From positions 1,736,001 through 1,800,000 of the forward strand of contig CM031559.1 in NCBI GenBank assembly GCA_018466975.1: 64,000 nt of DNA. The letters are read 5' to 3'. Made by a program: the position numbers and the translations under genes. Under the pieces are notes generated by a model. That model saw only the letters and a program-made list of their open reading frames with translations. It ran no database searches and had not been told where the DNA came from. Positions 33,002 to 44,264 of this stretch are shown here, piece by piece (position 1 is the first letter of the stretch; every line of letters begins with the position of its first letter). The stretch is from Sparassis latifolia. Taxonomy: Eukaryota > Basidiomycota > Agaricomycetes > Polyporales > Sparassidaceae.

Positions 33002-34984
33002 ATGCCAAAATGCAAGTCTCCTCCTCCAGAAAGCAACTCAGGTTCTGAGAAAAGTGGCATAGAGTCTGAGGTAGGGTCTGCACCTCCGAAGAAGAATCTG
33101 AAGACAGCGGCAAGTTCGGGTCGCAGACGCACTCGCAAAGTTTCCCAGAAGCAGCAAGAAATAAGTAAGCATCTCAATGAACTTGTAGTTTTGTATCACT
33201 TACATGCAATCCCCCAGATGAACAGCAAGCACATAAGGATCAGAACGAACTTGAGGGCCTTCGCAAAAAAGTGGCCAAGCTGCGCAAACAGGTGAAGAAG
33301 GGTAAGCAGTCTCAAACAGGTTCACGGGAGCCTATGGAAGAGGACTACGAGGATCTGTCATGTGAAAGCAAAGAGGAGGATGAGCCTGAACAGGTAACAG
33401 GCATCTTAAATATTGGGTCTGTGGTATGTTGTCATGCGTCGTGATCAGCAATAGCTAATTCATATTTATATTTGGTTGTAGCTGAAGTGAGGTACAGCGA
33501 TGACGGTTGGTCCCAATTTAGCAAGGCATGACCGCACTCCCGGTACCCATCCAAAACTGCGCCGTCATGGTGCTCCTCGCGTGGTCGCGAAACCAGATGC
33601 TACTGTTCTCACACAGCCTGAAAGACAACGTACGAGCCATCCTGCCCACTTTCTTCTGACTTCAATGACTAACATGATGATTGCAGCCTCTAGAAATGGG
33701 CACTGCGGAGGAAACACGGTAACTACAGATAGCGACGATGAAGAGCGAGCACAAGCCAGGCATCGACTAGCAGTACCCGACACATCAGTGGATGCGGACA
33801 ATATGAATGCACACAATACTCCTACACTGAGGGCCCGCACAGCAACTCATCATGGCCTATCTACATCGAAGGATTCCGCGGATATCCCCAAAGCCGCGAC
33901 TCCACTGAAACATGCCGAGTTTGCGCACGATGAGCCTCCCAGTGGTCGCCCGAAGGCTTCTGATTATAGGGATGATGTTAAATTCCTGTTATTAGATGCT
34001 ACTCACCACTTTGAATGTCACATCATAGCAGAACTGGCCTACCTGAATGCGGAGATGGCGGCTTCATGGGCTCAGGATCTTTGGACCGAAGCATGCCGTT
34101 CCCATGGAGATGGCGAAGAATATGAGTTTACGGATAGGATGGCTACTGTCGTGTGTATCTTTCTTCATTCTCGCTGATTTTTCCTCGCTGATTAGCATGG
34201 GTTTTCAGATCGTGAGCCGCAAGTCCAACGCATATGGTGATATGGTGGAGGAAATTCGCAAACATGTACCTGCAGCGTACGGATTTATTGCAACTGATAC
34301 TCCTAGTGTGCGCCGCAAAAATATCAAGCTCTACCACGGTCTCATGGAACAATCAACATTCCATTACAAGGTACATTCTCTCACTCCTTCTTCGCGCTCT
34401 CTCAGGTTCTCAATTTATGGTAGACCTATGATTTAGAAGCCGGAATACGAAGCGGCTTCCTCCACAACCCCCTTATTTCGAAGCTCATCAAGGAATGCTT
34501 CTTCCAGATGAAGTCATCCCACGGAGTGAAGTACAGGAAATACTTCGATCCTATTCGTTTGCCAATGCTCGCACTGCTATTGATGGGTGTGAGTGCTTCG
34601 CATGTACCTCGGACAATTACTGACACTGCACGATCAGATCGAACATGTCATTGAAGAATGGTCCACGAGGATGCAAGTCCCGGTTGCATTCCGTGAAGGT
34701 GACAACGAGCGTCGGTATGTCAATCATGTTGCAGATATCGCGAAGTGGGCAGAGCCGTCGCCCAGTGTGGTCCGCAACATCTGCAAGAAGTGGCATGATC
34801 GCGCCCGGTGAGTACCAATACTTACTCCATGGCAGTCTCTCATGATCATTCTTCACAGCCATGCAACGGGCGTTGGTGATGACGACAAGCCGACAGGTCA
34901 TATCTCGGCAACGGCGATCGAGGACGCCCAGAAGGAGTTGGCAGGGCGAACTGGAGATACTGATAGTGAGGGCGACGATGAATG
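33002..34984 (+). CDS. DUF6532 protein, companion gene of the Plavaka element
   Basis: DUF6532 is an Agaricomycete-expanded domain of unknown function. The start at 33002 (MPKCKSPPPESNSGSEKSG) is followed by basic and acidic low-complexity sequence and a probable coiled coil (ELEGLRKKVAKLRKQVKK). The domain occupies about 33960-34840 in four or five exons: EYEFTDRMATV, SNAYGDMVEEIRKHVPAAYG, HNPLISKLIKECFFQ, VKYRKYFDPIRLPMLALLLM and HVIEEWSTRMQVPVAF. The C-terminus ends GDTDSEGDDE. The link between the coiled-coil exon and the later exons around 33390-33640 is not resolved, and every simple join I tried meets a stop, so decay there is possible. It lies 188 bp from the transposase start, divergently, inside the same inverted repeats. 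Confidence 0.68.
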
Positions 34985-35376
34985 ATATGTGTATATTGTA
35001 GCCCATTTGAATGAATATTGTATTGGTTCAGCACCTGAGGATGCGGAACAATTATTATATATTTCGTGTGAACTAGTACATGATATCGGTACTATAGAGT
35101 GTTTGGTGCAAGCGCCCTTGCACTCGACAGCACTCCCTCGCTGTGCACGCTGACTCTCGAGCACTATCAGGACTACACCGGCAACTATCGAGTTCTAGGA
35201 ATACAGGGACTTGTCTATCCAGCTACCCGTGCTCGCGAGCCTACCTTGATCTATCGAGCGAAGTGAATTTTCCCTGATGTACTATTGGTGTGGGCCATAG
35301 GGAGAGATGTTGCAACATAGTAGATTAACATGTTCTCTGTCACCCCTTCCAGTTTGCAGGTACCTGCGACCTCCTC

Positions 35377-35615
35377 TGTTGGAAAGTAGTGCCCAAATTT
35401 CTGGAGCTCCAGAAATTGGGGAGCGCCCAAGGGCAGACAAGCCGAGGGCATGATTACAAAGAAAGACAAAGAAGGAAATTTGCTTATATAAAGTGGAGCG
35501 TCTAGAACTGTATATATACAGAAATCTATTTTAGGACGTGTAATCACGCGCCCCGACGCATCTTGACCCACCATCACTACCTTCCTATTTGAGAACTAAG
35601 GCGTGATTTCTAACA
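35377..35615 (+). repeat. 5' LTR of the copia element
   Basis: 239 bp. An 18-bp perfect palindrome TTTCTGGAGCTCCAGAAA sits near its start, and a TATATAAAG-like element near 35485 may be the promoter TATA box. Compared with the 3' LTR, three of the five differences are CpG in the 3' copy and TpG or CpA here. Confidence 0.93.
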
Positions 35616-35713
35616 GGTTATGACCCCTGGCTCTAGCCAATAAATACTTGGATAACAACAGCCCCTATTGTGGCTACAAAAATTGTTACCCCCTTACTAG
35701 TACGAGAACAAAT

Positions 35714-38700
35714 AATGTCAACCAGCGCTGATAATACGAGCAATAGCAATGCTTACCGGATCCCGCTCCTGAAGGAAGACAATTGGCTCCCGTGAAAGCG
35801 CCGCGTCGAGGCCATCCTTAATGATAAGGGTCTCCAGGAGTATGTGACCGGAAAGACACCGAAGCCGCAGCCGAGTAATGACTCGACCAATAGGGCAGCG
35901 AGAGAGGCGGAGATTAGCGCCTGGGGAGAGAAGGACCTCAAGGCCCAGAACGTAATTGTGCTATCGCTGGGAGATTCCCAGATGGTGCACATCGCTGGAG
36001 CCAAGACGGCACGGGCCATGTGGGAGCAGCTTCGCACAGTCAAGGAACAGCGTGGACAGCATGGAATTCTCACGCTGTGCCGGCATTTTTACCGGATGCA
36101 AGCCAAGGAAGAAGAGAATATCTCCAGTCACATTACACAGCTACGACAGATCCAGGAACAACTCCACCTAATGGGGAAGGTTGTTTCTGACGAGGATTTC
36201 CGGCTCATTCTGGCTACCTCATTACCGGAGAGCTGGGACTCTTTCCTCAGCTCTTACTTTGGTGCTGTGGGCAGCAATGTTGGCGCCGAAGGTGCTGACA
36301 ACATGCGCCCTCAGCTTACATCACAAGAATTGATTGCCATCATTCTTGATGAAAATAGGCAAAGGCACAAGCGTGGCGAGCATGGTCAATCCTCGGACCA
36401 AGCCATGGTTGCCAAAGGAAAGAAGCGCCCCTTTGGGGAATACAAAAAATGTTCGATCTGCGGAAAGCTGGGACATCTTGGTAACGAGTGTCGGCACCAC
36501 GACAAGGTCAAATGTATGAATTGCGGAAAATTCGGGCATAAGGCCACGGATTGTTGGGCTAAAGGCGGTGGCAAAGCCAGACAGGGCCCGCCGATGAAAC
36601 GGCAAAAGACGGAATGTGCTTATGAAGCACGCGAGGTCGAATCGAAAGAGGATGAGGCAAAAATAGCCTACAATAATGATAGCGACACTGTATCTCTTGG
36701 ATTTGATGGCAAAATCACTTCTTTCTATGAGTGGTTTGCCGACTCCGGGACAACTTCGCACATTACAAATCGTCGTGAAGTCTTCGCGACCTATCAGGCG
36801 CTCGAAGATCACGCGATCACGGGCATCAGACTGCAACCAACGCAGGCATTGGGCTGCGGTATGGTCGATGTCAAAAGTGAAGTAGGAGACCGGAAAGTGA
36901 AATTCCGTCTCCACGGTGTACTGTATGCACCAACAGCACCCAATAGCCTCCTCTCCATCACGCGTTTGGACGACGCAGGAGGAAGAGTACTTATGGGTAA
37001 TAGTCACGCAATACTAATAGATAAAAATAAACACACTCTTGCTATAGGCAAGAAAAATGGACGACTATATTTATTGAAATTGCGTCCAATAGTTCCGCAA
37101 CCTGCGCGAACCTATACTGCTAAGAAATACGGCCTGCATACCTGGGAAAAGTGGCACAAGATCTATGGCCATATCGGGAAACCAGCGCTTATGCGATTAT
37201 ATCGCGAAGGGCTTGTTGATGGCCTAGAAATCTCGCCAAGCCCAGATGAAATTAATTGCGAGGCGTGCATCCAAGCAAAGGCGACGCGGAAGCCATTTCC
37301 CAAAGAGACGGATGAATGCAGCAAGGTACCCGGAGAATTAACACACACAGATGTGTGGGGACCTGCGCAGACAGCCACTCTACAAGGGTGGAAATATTTT
37401 ATTACATTTACCGATGATTACAGTCGTCAAAGTACAGTACTATTTATGAGGCATAAAGATGAAGTAACAGAAAAGGTAAAGAATTATATTACCTATATTG
37501 AGCGCAAGTTTGGAAATAAACCCTTGCGACTCAGGCTCGACAACGGTCGAGAATATATGAACACCGAATTAATTAACTGGTGTCAAATGAAAGGGATTGA
37601 GATGGGTCCAACTGCGCCATACTCACCATCCCAGAACGGAGTCTCTGAGAGATTGAATCGCACAGTGCTTGGACTAGAGCGCACAATGATCTATGTGAGA
37701 GATCTACCTCGTTATCTTTGGGCTGAAGCGATTGCTCACGCAGTCTATATTAAAAATAGATCGCCTACCCAGGCGTTAAATGGGGCAACTCCTGAAGAAA
37801 AATGGAATGGGACGAAACCAAATATCTCGTACCTACAAGAATTTGGTTCCCCCGTATGGGTCCTCACGGAGGACGCAACACTATCAAAGCTAGTGCCCCG
37901 TGCCAACAAGTATATTTTTGTTGGATACATGGATGGACCCAAAGCCATCAAATATTATGATGCGCATACGCACCAGATTAAAATCTCGCGTAATTTCCAA
38001 TTTTCTTCGAATTCCCCGGACCATTTGCCCGGCAACGCGCCTCACGTGCCACAAGAGCAAATAGAATCCGACGTACCTATCCTCACAGCACAGCGTGAGG
38101 GGGAGCAAAATATATGTCTGGGCACTTTACCTAGCAATGTGTCAGACGTGCCGCATGCAAAAAGGAGACCCGAAGTCCCAAACCTCACAATGACCGCAGA
38201 CGTGCAGCGCGAGGGGGAGTTAGGAACTTCCGCGCCACAGTCACCTGCCAAAAATCCGCGAAAGCACAGACAGGATGATGATCCTGATCAACGCGAGGAA
38301 AGCGGGATGGACGCACCAAGCCAGCCCAGACGAATCAGAAGAAAGACAGTTCGGCATGATTACCATCTAATGCACGACCCAGAGGCAGACGAAGATCTGG
38401 ATAATGATCCAGATAAATCAAATGCCGAATTAGTCTATATTGCAATGAGCGCCCACGGAAATGCGGATGCGGACAAGCCAAAGACGCTCAGTGATGCCAA
38501 GAGATCACTCGAGTGGCCCAAATGGGAACAGGCAGTCCAGACGGAACTCAATCAACTACAGGGTATGGAGACTTGGGAGTTAGTGGAACCTCCCGAAGAT
38601 CGAAAACCCGTAGGAAATAAATGGGTTCTAGTTAAGAAAACAAACAAAGAGGGTGAAATAATCAAATACAAAGCCCGCCTGGTTGCGAAGGGATATTCTC

Positions 38701-40061
38701 AAATCCCAGGCATGGACTATACCGAGACATTTGCGCCCGTAGTCCGCCTCGAAACCATTCGAGCTATCCTCGGGCTAGCCGCAATCTTAGATTGGGAGAT
38801 CGGATAGATGGACGTGAAAGGCGCCTATCTTAATGAAACTCTCAAAGAAGAAGTGTATATGCGGCAACCCGAAGGATACAGCGATGGAACATACCGCGTA
38901 TGTAAATTAAAGAAAACCCTCTACGGGCTAAAGCAGTCTGGCCGAGAATGGAATATCGTGCTAAACCGCAAATTACTAGACGCGGGATTCAAGCGCCTAT
39001 TCTCGGATCCATGTGCGTACATTCGGATCAAAGGTGATAAGATAGAAATCGTCACCATTTGGGTAGACGACCTATTAATATTCACCAATGATTGCGCACT
39101 GATGGACCAATTGAAGAGGGAACTCCAAAATATGTTCGAAGTTACCGACCTTGGTGAACCCCGAAAAATTGTGGGGATAGAAATTGAGAGAGACCGTTCA
39201 AAGCGGACAATCAAAATCTCTCAGACAAAATATATTGAGTCTATCCTACACAAGAATGGGCTTACGAACGCCAACACGGTCGGGATGCCTCTTGATCCAA
39301 ATACAGTGCTTGAAAAAGAAGAACCCGAGACTGATGATGAATGCGACCGAGACAACGGATATGCATCGCTCGTCGGATCACTGATGTACGCAGCAATTGC
39401 CACGAGACCAGACATTGCTCACGCCATGCAACAGCTTAGCTCATTTACTGCCAATCCCGGAATGGCTCATTGGACTGCTGCTAAACATGTCCTCCGCTAT
39501 CTATCCGGAATGCGAGAACTTGGAATAATCTATGGGCCAATTGCAGATGTCAAGCCCGAAGATCAATCCATATTTGTGGGCTACTCAGATGCAGACTATG
39601 CGAACGATATCCGAGATCGCAAATCAATCTCGGGATATTTATTTAAATTAGGAAATGGCACGATCATGTGGAGCTCAAAGAAGCAAACCACGGTCGTGTC
39701 ATCCACCACGGAAGCTGAATACATGGCATCCGCTGAAGCGGCAAAAGAAGCCGTGTGGCTCCGAACACTATTCAAAGAAATAGGTTTCGAGCAACAAGAT
39801 CCTACAATTTTATTCGAGGATAATACAGCGGCGATCTCAATCGCACGTGATCCCCAATTCCACGCGAAATCAAAACATTTTGATGTAAAGCATCATTATG
39901 TGCGCGAAAAATTGAGGGATAAATATATTGATATCCACTACTGTCCCACGGAGGACATGATAGCGGATATCCTAACAAAGTCACTCCCTAAGCCGAGGCA
40001 CGAGAAGCTCACAAAGAAGCTCGGAATGCCCATTGGCTTGAGGGGGAGTGTTGGAAAGTAG
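35714..40061 (+). pseudogene. Copia Gag-Pol polyprotein with two nonsense codons
   Basis: A single gag-pol frame runs from the ATG at 35714 to the stop at 40059-40061, which overlaps the first bases of the 3' LTR. Order of domains: Gag with a double CCHC zinc knuckle (CSICGKLGHLGNEC and CMNCGKFGHKATDC), protease (WFADSGTTSHIT), integrase with its HHCC region (HKIYGHIG, CEACIQAK) and catalytic TDDYSR and LDNGREYMN, reverse transcriptase (NKWVLVKK, YKARLVAKGYSQ, VDDLLIF) and RNase H (YSDADYA, SSTTEAEYMA). In-frame stops lie at 35793-35795 (TGA in NWLP-KRRVEAIL) and 38805-38807 (TAG in LDWEIG-MDVKGAYLN). Otherwise the frame is uninterrupted, which indicates a recent copy. Confidence 0.92.
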
Positions 40062-40287
40062 CGCCCAAATTTCTGGAGCTCCAGAAATTGGGGAGCGCCC
40101 AAGGGCAGACAAGCCGAGGGCATGATTACAAAGAAAGACAAAGAAGGAAATTTGCTTATATAAAGTGAAGCGTCTAGAACTGTATATATACAGAAATCTA
40201 TTTTAGGACGTGTAATCACGCGCCCCGACGCATCTTGACCCGCCATCACTACCTTCCTATTTGGGAACTAAGGCGCGATTTCTAACA
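40049..40287 (+). repeat. 3' LTR of the copia element
   Basis: 239 bp, the same length as the 5' LTR, with five transitions between them. It carries the same TTTCTGGAGCTCCAGAAA palindrome. The Gag-Pol stop codon lies 11 to 13 bases inside it. Confidence 0.93.
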
Positions 40288-40557
40288 TCCTCCGAGTCTG
40301 TTGTACCACCAGTTCCTGCACTTTGCAGTTCGGAAGGATGAGCCTACCACTGCGCATGCTGGTCTGTCCCATATGCTCGTCTCCGGGTTTTCGGACAACA
40401 CCTCTGCGCGCGACGCGTCGTGGATGCCAGATCTATGCACGCGTTTCTGAGATCAAATTTTCGGAACATCCCGAATTCGTGTACTGCGGTTTGACCCTCG
40501 CCAATTGAAGCAGACTAGTGACGCGCTGGCATCAGACTATGACTCGGAGGGGTCACT
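40288..40557. other. Gap between the copia and tnp2 elements
   Basis: About 270 bp with no recognisable gene. Before the copia insertion it was continuous with the sequence just right of the Plavaka end. The last bases (40551-40557, GGTCACT) are the left target duplication of the tnp2 element. Confidence 0.5.
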
Positions 40558-40721
40558 CTCTGTAAAAATGGGAAGTCCAACAAAGTCATATGTAGTCAAA
40601 CAGTATACAGTCGTTGTCGCATTATAGTCTACTGCTAGTCACAAAAATTGTCAGCTTACAAATTGAGAAAAAAATGCCAAGAAATTTGTCATACAGTAGT
40701 CTGCAATAGTCAAGAGATCTG

Positions 40722-43700
40722 CTAGAATGTATTAAAGCCTTCTTCTAGATCCTCTGCCTCTTCCTCTGCCTCCCTGGCCTCTCCCCTTTCTTCCGGGGTC
40801 AACCAATCAAGTCCTGGATGCTTTCTAAGCACATAGACAACAGACTTGTAGTTCCATACTCCAACAACATCCACAATTTCTGAAATTGGGGCAACTTTGA
40901 TCTCATTAGACCACTTCCCCTTCCAAGTCTTCAATGGATGCTGTATATCATTGATTGGATGATAAACAGCTATTGCCTCTCCATTGAATTGGTAGAATGC
41001 AAGTGCTTCACCAAAAATTGGGGCTGTACTTCCAGCCAGATGACCCTCGAAGTAGCGATGAGATCTTGAGGGAATTTTGCCTTGGTGAAGCTCGCCCAAA
41101 TGGCTGTTCAAGACAGCACCTTGACTGCCTACACGTAGTTTTCCATATCTTGTAACAATTGCATCAAGATTGAAAGCAATCTGCTGTGACTCTGAGATTG
41201 CTTGTAATTGTTGATAGAATACCGTTCCTGGTTTACGCTCCTTTCTGTTCACTGCAAATTTGGAAAAAAGCAATGGCTTATTGGTGTCTGGTTGTTTCGA
41301 AGTCGGTGCGAGTGCAGGATAGTATAGAAGAAGGGATTCAACAAGTTGTCTTTCCAAAATTAGGTTGGCCAAATTTGCAAATGGTGCCTTCTTGGAACGA
41401 ATTTTTGAACCAAGTTCCCCAATGGTTCTTTCCATAGTTGCTTGTGAGCCAAGGCGTATAGAGCCATACCATTTGATGTGGATGGGCACATGAATTAACT
41501 GAAAAATGCATAGCCGAAATCTTGAAATTTTTTCTGGATCGACTCCAATGTATAGTGTCTGAAAACCTATCAGAAATGTCTTGATCATATTGTGAAGCCA
41601 GTGAATATCGGCATCGCTTCTAGGCCTGATTGTCATGGCAAACTCTACAATTTCCACAAATTGGGAAAAATTGTAAAGGACCATAGAATTGAAGCCCAGT
41701 TCCAATCCAATTGGAAGAATATACCAATGAAGCAAAGCCATCCATTCGTAGATTTTGTACTGGCTTTGTCGTTTCAAATAAGGATCACGAACTGGTCCAC
41801 AGAATGATGGAGGGAGTGAGGACATTGCTTCTGAGATCAGAGTTCCAAATAATGCTGCTTTCTCTTTGCTGAGATGAATTGGATCTTGAGGTGAACTAAA
41901 AGTAGTCCACAAATCCCATATAAAAGCCATTTGGTTTTCATACTGGAGGTGAAATGGATCCAAAGGATAGAAGGATGGATGTATGAATGCATGACTTGCT
42001 GCAGCTAGAGGCATACGAGAAATTCCAGTATCTCGTGTAATCGCAGCTTGTTCTCTCTTTGAGGTAGCATGCAGAAGCTTTGCAATGGTGTCCCAATATT
42101 TTGTTTCAGTCCGCAATGGCAAATTGTCAAGATCATAGAAAGGGGTGTGACTGGGATTATATCTTGCATTATCTGGAGGTGATATAGGATAGTACTGTGC
42201 CTTTGCTCCTTTCTTGAGGCTCGAGCGTGCACCCTGTACTTCACTAAATCGATCACCATGAAGTCCAGAGTGTCCTGCCATTCCATTCATTTTTGCAGAG
42301 CCCAGCATATCTCCAAGGACCATGCAAAGAAAAGCATGGTGAACAAAATACGAGGAATCGATGGCATCCCACATCCAAATGCCCTCACTTGCCATAGCTA
42401 GATCTTCAAAGAGAGGTCGCAAAAAGGATTCAATGTCTCCTGGACTTTGTGGGCCTGGAATAGCCATAGGAATGAGAATGCGATGAGATTTATAGCGCAG
42501 TTCTGGAGGGAGATTCAGCAAGATCAGGATAAGGATCCATGTGTTTGAGTGTTTCTTCATTGTGAGCTGAGCACCATCTCCGGACAAGGCAAATGCAATA
42601 TCTCGTGAATCCCGAAATAGATCCATCTGTGTATAATGATGGATGTGCACATTGGAATCTGCAAAATCTGAATAGAGCCTTTGAGACTAGAAAATTCTAA
42701 ATCAGTTTCAAACATATTAAATATATATATATAAGTAAAACCTACCTGTGAAGCTTCTGCAAGCAATTTTAAGGTCTGCTGTAAACATTTATCCCTATAT
42801 CGTAGAAGTCTTGAAGTCTCCACATTTGCAAACATGGCCTTGATAACTGCAGTAAATGGGGTATAAAGCATCTGTGCTCTGGGCTTTTTCGCAGCTCGGT
42901 ACCGTGGCTTTTCACAGAGTTTGTTGTCTCGAAGAAATGGACAGGTATCCATCTTTTCGAATTGACCAGTATAAGCAATGCAGCTTCGTGGACACATATC
43001 AATTTGCAGTGGTGTGGTGTCTGTTAAGGTCATTGCTAGCTTGCGGACCAAATATAGGGACAAGATATCCACTTGGGATGCATCTGCCAAAACATTTGCA
43101 TGATAGTTATATGCTTTCACTGTTCCATTGGACAGCTTCCAAGCAATATAATGTCGAAGAGATTGAAATTCAGACCTAGATAAATCCCGTGGTGGAGATG
43201 CAGAGAAAGGAGGCTCCGAGGGACAGGAATATTTATTCAGGAGAGCTTTCTGAAGATCCACTCGTGCTTGAGGATATTGAAAATGAGCAGGCTCCGCGAT
43301 ATCGTCTTGAGTCTCAGTATCACTTGAGTTGATACCACTTGTATCACCATCATCTGAATCTATATTACTTGAGTCAGTTTCTTGAATTTGAGGAGGAAAT
43401 ATACCACTTGTATCACCATCGTCTGAATCTATATCACTTGAGTCAGTTTCTTGAATTTGAGGAGGAAATATAAGAAGATTTTCATTCTCTTCCTCGACTT
43501 CTTCCTCAGCTTCTGTATTGGCTTCTTCCTCAGCTTCCTTCTCATCATCCTCCATATCTTCATCCACTTCCATAGCATATACCTCTTCCATATTTTCATC
43601 AACTAGATCTCTCTCCTCACTTATATTCAAACTGTCCTTAGCATTGGAGGCTATAATTATATTAGCTGTAAGATTTACCAATAACTAAGTAAAAAACATA

Positions 43701-44131
43701 CAAGGATTCAAACTGTCTGAGTCTATAATTATATTAGCTGTAAGATTTACAAATAACTAAGTAAAAAACATACAAGGATTCAAACTGTCCTTAGCATTTG
43801 AGTCTATAATTATATTAGCTGTAAGATTTACAAATAACTAAGTAAAAAATATACAAGCAGCCAATATTTCACTGGAAGCTTCTGATGATATGTTCCACAG
43901 TGTCTGAGTGTTCAAAGAAATACAGGTGTGAAGATGGTCGCGAAACTCCTCTGTGTGAAACAGATGTTCAAGCTCTTCAATATCTTTGTAGAGGTGTTTT
44001 CGAATAGTTTTGGGACCGCGTTCCTTGCCGGGGTGGCATTGACTGCACTGGCAAAGCATATTGTCTTTAGTCTCAGGAGTGTAGAGCTGGTCAGAAAAGT
44101 GTAATGAGATGTAGTGAGAGTCAGAGAACAA
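40722..44131 (-). CDS. tnp2-family (CACTA-like) transposase, apparently intact
   Basis: Exons on the minus strand read 44131-43855, 43818-43774, 43737-43702, 43665-42746 and 42686-40722. They sum to 3243 bases, or 1080 residues plus stop, without an internal stop. The N-terminus has a cysteine cluster (CQCSQCHPG). An acidic repeat region follows (PPQIQETDSSDIDSDDGDTS, twice). Next is the tnp2 region: MCPRSCIAYTGQF, DGAQLTMKKHSNTWI, LNLPPELRYKSHRILIPMAI, PGPQSPGDIESFLRPLFEDL and the LGDMLGSAKMNGMAGHSG segment. The last exon continues as a domain typical of fungal tnp2 proteins and ends in a Glu-rich tail. tnp2 enzymes catalyse excision and insertion of CACTA-type elements. The two micro-exons are duplicated copies of each other, described separately. 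Catalytic residues beyond the first Asp region were not mapped. Confidence 0.85.
43631..43854 (-). repeat. Tandem duplicated micro-exon/intron units in the transposase gene
   Basis: Three 36-bp introns at 43819-43854, 43738-43773 and 43666-43701 (minus-strand order) are nearly identical, each GTAT[G/A]TTTTTTACTTAG through to TTACAG. The exons after them, 43774-43818 (45 nt), 43702-43737 (36 nt, lacking AATGCTAAG) and the start of the long exon at 43665, repeat the same 15-residue unit SNIIIDSNAKDSLNP. All joins are phase 1, so any number of units keeps the frame. Confidence 0.88.
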
Positions 44132-44264
44132 GAGAGCGGTACAGCCAATAGCCGCGTTGCATCCGTCTGGTTACAACGTGGTCCATTTCCTAATTTGGAT
44201 TGCTGACAAATCTCGAAAACTCAAACCTTGCGGACATGGCGCTCTCTGTGTTGGCCGCCTAGTA
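44132..44264. promoter_or_regulatory. Divergent promoter inside the tnp2 element
   Basis: Only 133 bp separate the two start codons (44131 on minus, 44265 on plus), so the two element genes must share a control region. No named motif was recognised. Confidence 0.55.

Larger units (their letters stand above)
29423..35279. mobile_element. Plavaka-type DNA transposon, 5.86 kb
   Basis: The ends are inverted: CATCAGGAAAAACCCAATTC at 29423 and, on the other strand from 35279, CATCAGGGAAAATTCAC. Only TA (29421-29422 and 35280-35281) is repeated outside, so target-duplication length is unclear. Inside are a degenerate Plavaka transposase on the minus strand and a divergently transcribed DUF6532 gene on the plus strand. 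Mobility is doubtful because the transposase carries nonsense codons. Confidence 0.78.
35377..40287 (+). mobile_element. Ty1/copia LTR retrotransposon, 4.91 kb, TSD TCCTC
   Basis: Two 239-bp direct LTRs (35377-35615 and 40049-40287) begin TGTTGG and end TAACA. Identical 5-bp direct repeats TCCTC flank the element at 35372-35376 and 40288-40292. A purine tract GAGGGGGAG precedes the 3' LTR, and a primer-binding-type stretch GGTTATGACCCC follows the 5' LTR. The LTRs differ at five positions, all transitions. The coding region has two nonsense codons, so this copy is non-autonomous. It lies 97 bp outside the Plavaka end. Confidence 0.95.

Noticed and set aside
29421..35281. An 8-bp target duplication for the Plavaka element, expected for the KDZ group
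   Set aside because: Flanking bases on the two sides do not match beyond TA.
40551..40560. Reading the left end of the tnp2 element as a CACT terminus
   Set aside because: The sequence CACT is present at 40554, but the right end does not mirror it. The 7-bp repeat GGTCACT plus symmetric CTCTGTAAA ends fits better.
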